Source: Mercurialis annua (taxonomy: Eukaryota; Streptophyta; Magnoliopsida; Malpighiales; Euphorbiaceae). From it: DNA of 64,000 nt. The stretch spans positions 24,514,046-24,578,045 of the forward strand of contig NC_065570.1 of the NCBI RefSeq assembly GCF_937616625.2. Direction: 5' to 3'. The notes under the pieces were generated by a model. It was not told the origin of the DNA, did no database searches, and saw only the letters and a list, made by a program, of their open reading frames with translations. Made by a program: the position numbers and the translations under genes. The stretch's first letter is position 1. Every line of letters starts with the position of its first letter. Below, in pieces: positions 58,861 through 64,000 of this stretch.

Positions 58861-61800
58861 GCTTAAATCGCTAAAAAGAGAAAACGTTTGTTTTGTTTCG
58901 TAACATTTGTAAATGTTTGGCTTAAATTAATAAAAAGGAGAAACTCTTGGATTTGTTTCGTAGAGTTTGTAAACGTTTGGCTGAAATTACTAAAAAGGTA
59001 AAACGCTTGGATTTGTTTCTAAACGTTTGTAAATGGTTGGTTTAAATTGCTAAAAAGGGGAAACATTTGGATTTGTTTCACAACCTGTGTAAACATTTAG
59101 CTTAAATTGTTAAGTAGGTAAAACGTTTGGATTTGTTTCGTAAAGTTTTGTAAACCTTTGGCTTAATTCACTAAAAAGGTGAAACGTTTGGATTTATTTC
59201 GTAGCGTTTCTAAACGTTTGGCTTCAATCGCTAAAAAGGTGAAACGATTGGATTTTTTTTGAAACGTTTGTAAACGTTTGGCATAAATCGCTAAAAAGGT
59301 GAAATATTTGGATATGTTTCGTAACGTTTTAAAAGTTTGGTTTAAATCGCTAAATAGCTGAAACGTTTGGATTTGTTTCGTAACCCTTGTAAACGTTTGG
59401 CTTAAATTGATAAAAAGGTGAAACGTTTTGGTTTGTTTCGTAACGTTTGTAAACGTTTGGCTTAAATTGCTAAAAAGGAGAAATGGTTGGATTTGTCTCG
59501 TAACGTTTGTAAACACTTGGCTTAAATTTCTAAAAAGGTGAAACGTTTGGATTTGTTTCGTAAACGTTTGGCTTATATCGCTAAAAAGGTGAACCGTTTG
59601 GATTTGTTTCGTAATGTTTGTAAACTTTTGGCTTAAATCGCTAAAAAGGTGAACCGTTTAGCTTTGTTTTGTAGCGTTTGTAAACGTTTGGATTAAATCG
59701 CTAAAAAGGGGAAACGTTTTGATTCATTTCGGAACGTTTGTAAACGTTTGGTTTAAATTTCTAAAAAGATGAAACGCTTGGATTTGTTTCGGAACGTTTG
59801 TAAACGTTTAGCTTAAATTTCTAAAAAGATGAAACGCTTGGATTTGTTTTGTAAAGTTTGTTAACGTTTGGCTTAAAGTGCTAAAAAATAGAAACGCTTG
59901 GTTTTGTTTCAAAACGCTAGTAAACATTTGGCTTAAATCGCTAGAAATGTGAAACGTTTGGATTTTTTTCGTAACGTTTTAGACGTTTGGTTTTGTTTCG
60001 AAACGTTTGTAACGGTTTGGCTTAAATCGCTAGAAATGTGAAATGTTTGGATTTGTTTCGTAACGTTTGTAAACATTTGGCTTAAATTGCTAAAAAGGAG
60101 AAACATTTGGATTTGTTTCGTAGCATTTGTAAACGTTTGGCTTAAATTACTAAAAAGGTGAAACGCTTGGATATGTTTCGTAACGTTTGTAAATGTTTGG
60201 CTTAAATTGCTAAAAAGGGGAACATTTGGATTTGTTTCATAGCCTGTGTAAACGTTTGGCTTAAATTGCTAAAAAGGTGAAACGTTTGGATTTGTTTCGT
60301 AACGTTTTGTAAACCTTTGGCTGAAATCACAAAAAAGGTGAAACGTTTGGATTTATTTCGTAGCGTTTGTAAACGTTTGGCTTCAATCGCTAAAAAGGTG
60401 AAACGTTTGGATTTGTTTTGAAACGTTTGTAAACGTTTGACATAAATCGCTAAAAAGGTGAAATATTTGGATATGTTTCGTAATGTTTTAAACGTTTGGC
60501 CTAAATCGTTAAATAGGGGAAACGTTTGGATTTGTATCGTAAAGTTTGTAAACGTTTGGCTTATATCGCTAGAAAGGCGAAACATTTGAATTTGATTCGT
60601 AACGTTTGTAAACGTTTGACTTAAATCGCTAAAAAGGCGAAACGTTTGGATTTGTATCGTAACGTTTGTAAACGTTTGGCTTATATCGCTAGAAAGGCGA
60701 AACATTTGAATTTGTTTCGTAACGTTTGTAAACGTTTGACTTAAATCGCTAAAAAGGTGAAACGTTTGGATTTGTTTCGTAACGTTTGTTATCGTTTGGC
60801 TTAAATCGCTAAAAAGGGGAAACGTTTGGATTTGTTTCGTAACATTTGTAAACGTTTGGCTTAAATCGCTTGAAAGGGGAAACATTTGGATTTGTTTCGT
60901 TGCGTTCATAAACGTTTGGCTTAAATTGCTAAAAAGGAGAAACGCTTTGACTTGTTTCGTAACGTTTGTAAACGTTTGGTTTAAATGGCTAAAAAGGGGA
61001 AACGTTTGGATTTGTTTCGTAGCGATTATAAACGTTTGGCTTAAATTGTTAAAAAGTGTGAAACGTTTGGATTTATTTCTTAGCGTTTATAAACGTTTTG
61101 GTTAAATCGCTAAAAAGGTGAAACTTTTGGATTTGTTTCGTAACGTTTGGCTTAAATCGCTAAAAATGTGAACGTTTGGATTTCTTTCGTAACGATTTAA
61201 ACGTTTGGTTTTATTTCGTAACATTTGTATAGTTTTGCCTTAAATCGCTAAAAATGTGAATCGTTTGGATTTGTTTCGTAACGTTTGTAAACATTTGGCT
61301 TAAATCGCTAAAAAAGGGAAACATTTGGATTTGTTTCGTAACTTTTGTAATAGTTTGACGAAAATCGCTAAAAAGGGGAAACGTTTGGATTTGTTTCGTT
61401 ACTTTTGTAAAAGTTTGGCCTAAATTGCTAAATAGGTGAATCGCTTGGATTTGTTTCGTAACATTTGTAAACGTTTTGCTTAAGGTGAAACACTTGAATT
61501 TGTTTCTTAGCGTTTGTAAACGTTCGGCCTAAATTGTGAATAAGGTGAAACGCTTGGATTTGTTTCGTAACGTTTGTAAACGTTTGGTTTACATTGCTAA
61601 AAAGGGGAAACGTTTCGATTTGTATCTTAGAGTTTTTAAACGTTTGCATTAAATCGCTAAAAAGGTGAAATGCTTGGATTTGTTTCAGAACATTTGTAAA
61701 CGTTTGGCTAAATTTTCTAAAAAGGTGAAACACTTGGATTTGTTTCGTAACGTTTGTAAACGTTTGGCTTAAATTGCTAAAAAGATGAAACGGTTGGTTT

Positions 61801-64000
61801 TGTTTTGAAACATTTGTAAAGGTTTGTCTTAAATCGCTAAAAATGTGAAACGTTTGGATTTGTTTTGTAACGTTTTACACTTTTATTTTTTTTGTAACGT
61901 TTGTAAACGTTTGGCTTAAATCGCTAAAAGGGAAAATGTTTGAATTTGTTTCGTAACGTTTGTAAACGTTTGGCTTAAATTGCTATAAAGGCGAAACGTT
62001 TGGATTTGTTTTGTAACGTTTGTAAACGTTTTGCTAAAATCGCTAAAATGGTGAAATGTTTGGATTTGTTTCGTAAGGTTTGTAAACGTTTGGCTTAAAT
62101 CTCTAAAGAGGTTACACGTTTGGATTTAATTCATAACTTTGTAAATGTTTGGCTTAAATCACTAAAAAGGTTAAAAGTTTGGATTTGTTTCAAACGTTTG
62201 TAAGCGTTTGGCTCAAATCGCTAAAAAGGTGAAACATTTGGATTTGTTTCTTAATGTTTGTAAACGTTTGGCTTCAATCGCTAAAAAGGGGGAACGTTTG
62301 GATTTGTTTCGTAACGTTTGTAAACGTTAGGCATAAATCGCAAAAAAGGTGAAATGTATGAATTTGTTTCGTAACGTTTTAAACATTTGGCTTAAATCGG
62401 TAAAATGGGGAAACGTTTGTATTTGTTTCGTAACTTTTGTAAGCGTTTGTCTTAAATTGCTAAAAAGGTGAATCATTTTGATTTATTTTTTAACGTTTGT
62501 AAACGTTTTTGCTTAAATCGCTAAAAAGGGGAAACGTTTAGATTTGTTTCGTAACGTCTGTAAACGTTTGGCTTAAATCTCTAAAATGGTGAAACATTTT
62601 AATTTGTTTCGTAATGTTTGTAAATGTTTGGCTTAAATCGCTAAAAAGGTGAAACATATGGATTTGTTACGTAGCGTTTGTAAACGTTTGGGTTAAATTG
62701 CTAAAAATGTGAAACGTTCGGATTTGTTTCGTAACTTTTGTAAACGTTTGGCTTAAATCGCTAAAAATATGAAACTTTTCATTTGTTTCGTAATGTTTGT
62801 AAACGTTTGGCCTAAATTGCTAAAAAGGTGAAATGCTTGGATTTGTTTCAGAACATTTGTAAACGTTTGGCTTAATTTTCTAAAAAGATTAAACGCTTGG
62901 ATTTGTTTCGCAACGTTTGTAAACGTTTGGCTTAAATTGCTAAAAAGATGAAACGGTTGGTTTTGTTTTGTAACATTTGTAAAGGTTTGGCTTAATCGCT
63001 AAAAATGTGAAACATTTGGATTTGTTTTGTAACGTTTTAAACGTTTGTTTTTTTTGTAACGTATGTAAACGTTTGGCTTAAATCGCTAAAAAGGGAAAAT
63101 ATTTGAATTTGTTTTGTAACGTTTGTAAACGTTTGACTTAAATTGCAAAAAAGGCGAAACATTTGGATTTGTTTCGTAACGCTTGTAAACGTTTTGCTGA
63201 AATCGCTAAAATGGTGAAATGTTTGGATTTGTTTCGTAACGTTTGTAAATATTTAGCTTAAATCGCTAAAAAGGTTAAACGTTTGGATTTAATTCATAAT
63301 CTTTGTAAACGTTTGGCTTAAATCACTAAAAAGGTTAGAAGTTTGGATTTGTTTCGAAACGTTTGTAAGCGTTTGGCTCAAATCGCTAAAAAGGTGAAAC
63401 GTTTGGATTTGTTTCTTAATGTTTGTAAACGTTTGGCTTCAATCGCTAAAAAGGGGGAACTACGGATTTGTTTCGTAACGTTTGTAAACGTTAAGTATAA
63501 ATCGCAAAAAAGGTGAAATGTATGGATTTGTTTCGTAACGTTTTAAACATTTGGCTTAAATCGGTAAAATGGGGAAACGTATATATTTGTTTCGTAATGT
63601 TTGTAAACGTTTGGCATAAATTGCTAAAAAGGTGAAACGTTTTGATTTATTTCTTAACGTTTGTAAACGTTTTGCTTAAATCGCTAAAAAGGTGAAACGT
63701 TTAGATTTGTTTCGTAACGTTTGTAAAAGTTTGGCTTAAATAGCTAAAAAGGTAAAATATTTCAATTTGTTTCGTAACGTTTGTAAATGTTTGGCTTAAA
63801 TCGCTAAACAGGTAAAACATTTGGAAGGCTTAAATCGCTAAAAAGACGAAACGTTTGGATTTATTTCGTAAAGTTTATAAACGTTTGGCTTAAATCGCTA
63901 AAAAGGTGAAATGTTTGGATTTGTTTCCTAGAGTTTGTAAACGTTTGGCTTAAATCGCTAAAAAGGTGAAACCTTTAGATTTGTTTCGTAATTTTTGTAA
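58861..64000 (+). repeat. HOR block E, copy 2 (cut by the window edge)
   Basis: This is the partner of 53341-58860. The window ends about 5,140 bp into the copy, at the place equivalent to about 58.55 kb in copy 1. It carries the same rare events as copy 1, including the shortened monomer joined as tttggaagg (58375 and about 63823) and the 120-bp dimer. Confidence 0.9.
60526..60765 (+). repeat. 120-bp dimer duplication, copy in E2
   Basis: This is the counterpart of 55021-55260 in block E copy 2. Here the two dimers differ at a few positions (for example cgtaaag against cgtaacg, and gattcg against gtttcg), so point changes have accumulated since the 5.5-kb duplication. Confidence 0.85.

Larger units (their letters stand above)
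22436..64000 (+). repeat. 60-bp satellite array, right part
   Basis: The same monomer family continues in the same orientation directly after the LTR, completing the monomer that the insertion interrupted. It holds the third copy of HOR block B, the more diverged block C, block D and block E. I saw no inverted segment, no second transposon and no unique stretch longer than part of a monomer. The array runs off the right edge. Confidence 0.97.

Noticed and set aside
60202..60909. A 235-codon minus-strand open frame, the longest in the window, as a repeat-protein gene
   Set aside because: It is a run of 60-bp satellite monomers in the one stop-free frame. The sister copy at 54816-55379 is shorter, the start is a decayed CpG, and no promoter or conserved non-repeat domain is present.

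Overview
This window contains no gene I can support. It is a 64-kb stretch of satellite DNA: a head-to-tail array of a roughly 60-bp monomer, interrupted once, at 19823-22435, by a 2,613-bp sequence with all the marks of a solo LTR (long terminal repeat of a retrotransposon). The satellite fills 1-19822 and 22436-64000, about 61.4 kb or roughly 1,000 monomers. Every monomer I read has the same orientation. The LTR has TG...CA ends, a perfect 5-bp target duplication (ATTTG) cut out of a monomer, and 5' TGTAACACCCCG and 3' GGTCGTGACA ends of the kind I associate with plant Ty3/gypsy chromovirus (Tekay/Del-like) LTRs. That, plus heavy CpG decay in the array, points to heterochromatin of a flowering plant. 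I cannot name the species, nor say whether the locus is centromeric, pericentromeric or subtelomeric.

Monomer anatomy: a copy that matches the consensus exactly lies at 29540-29599. It reads as six 10-bp blocks. Blocks 1, 2 and 5 end in the same octamer, AACGTTTG, so AACGTT occurs three times at spacings of 10, 30 and 20 bp. AACGTT is a self-complementary ACGT-core hexamer. Blocks 1 and 2 together form a 7-bp inverted repeat with a 2-bp spacer. The top strand has twice as many G as C (14 to 7 in the consensus). Most point variation falls on the five CpG sites per monomer, as CG to TG or CA. Length variants (50-bp and 29-bp monomers) can be explained by recombination between the internal AACGTTTG copies.

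Large-scale layout: the array is a mosaic of nested higher-order repeats (HORs). Block A (1 to about 12.84 kb) has units of about 3.6 kb and 1,158 bp. Block B (about 13.4-25.4 kb) has a unit of about 2.7-3.1 kb, contains a 767-bp tandem duplication, and hosts the solo LTR. Block C (about 25.5-31.8 kb) is more diverged, with an echo at about 2.4-2.8 kb. Block D (about 31.8-53.3 kb) is built on a unit of about 2.9 kb with deletion derivatives, a scrambled patch near 41.7-43.3 kb, and a 922-bp tandem duplication at 49.3-51.1 kb. Block E (about 53.35-64 kb) is two near-identical copies of a unit of about 5.5 kb, the second cut off by the window edge.

The many open frames of 60-235 codons are a by-product of repeating 60 bp (20 codons). 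In the consensus only one of the six frames, on the minus strand, lacks stops. Apparent start codons in that frame are CpG-decayed ACG codons. They should not be annotated as proteins. I see no rRNA, tRNA, CRISPR, telomeric repeat or functional transposon coding region.
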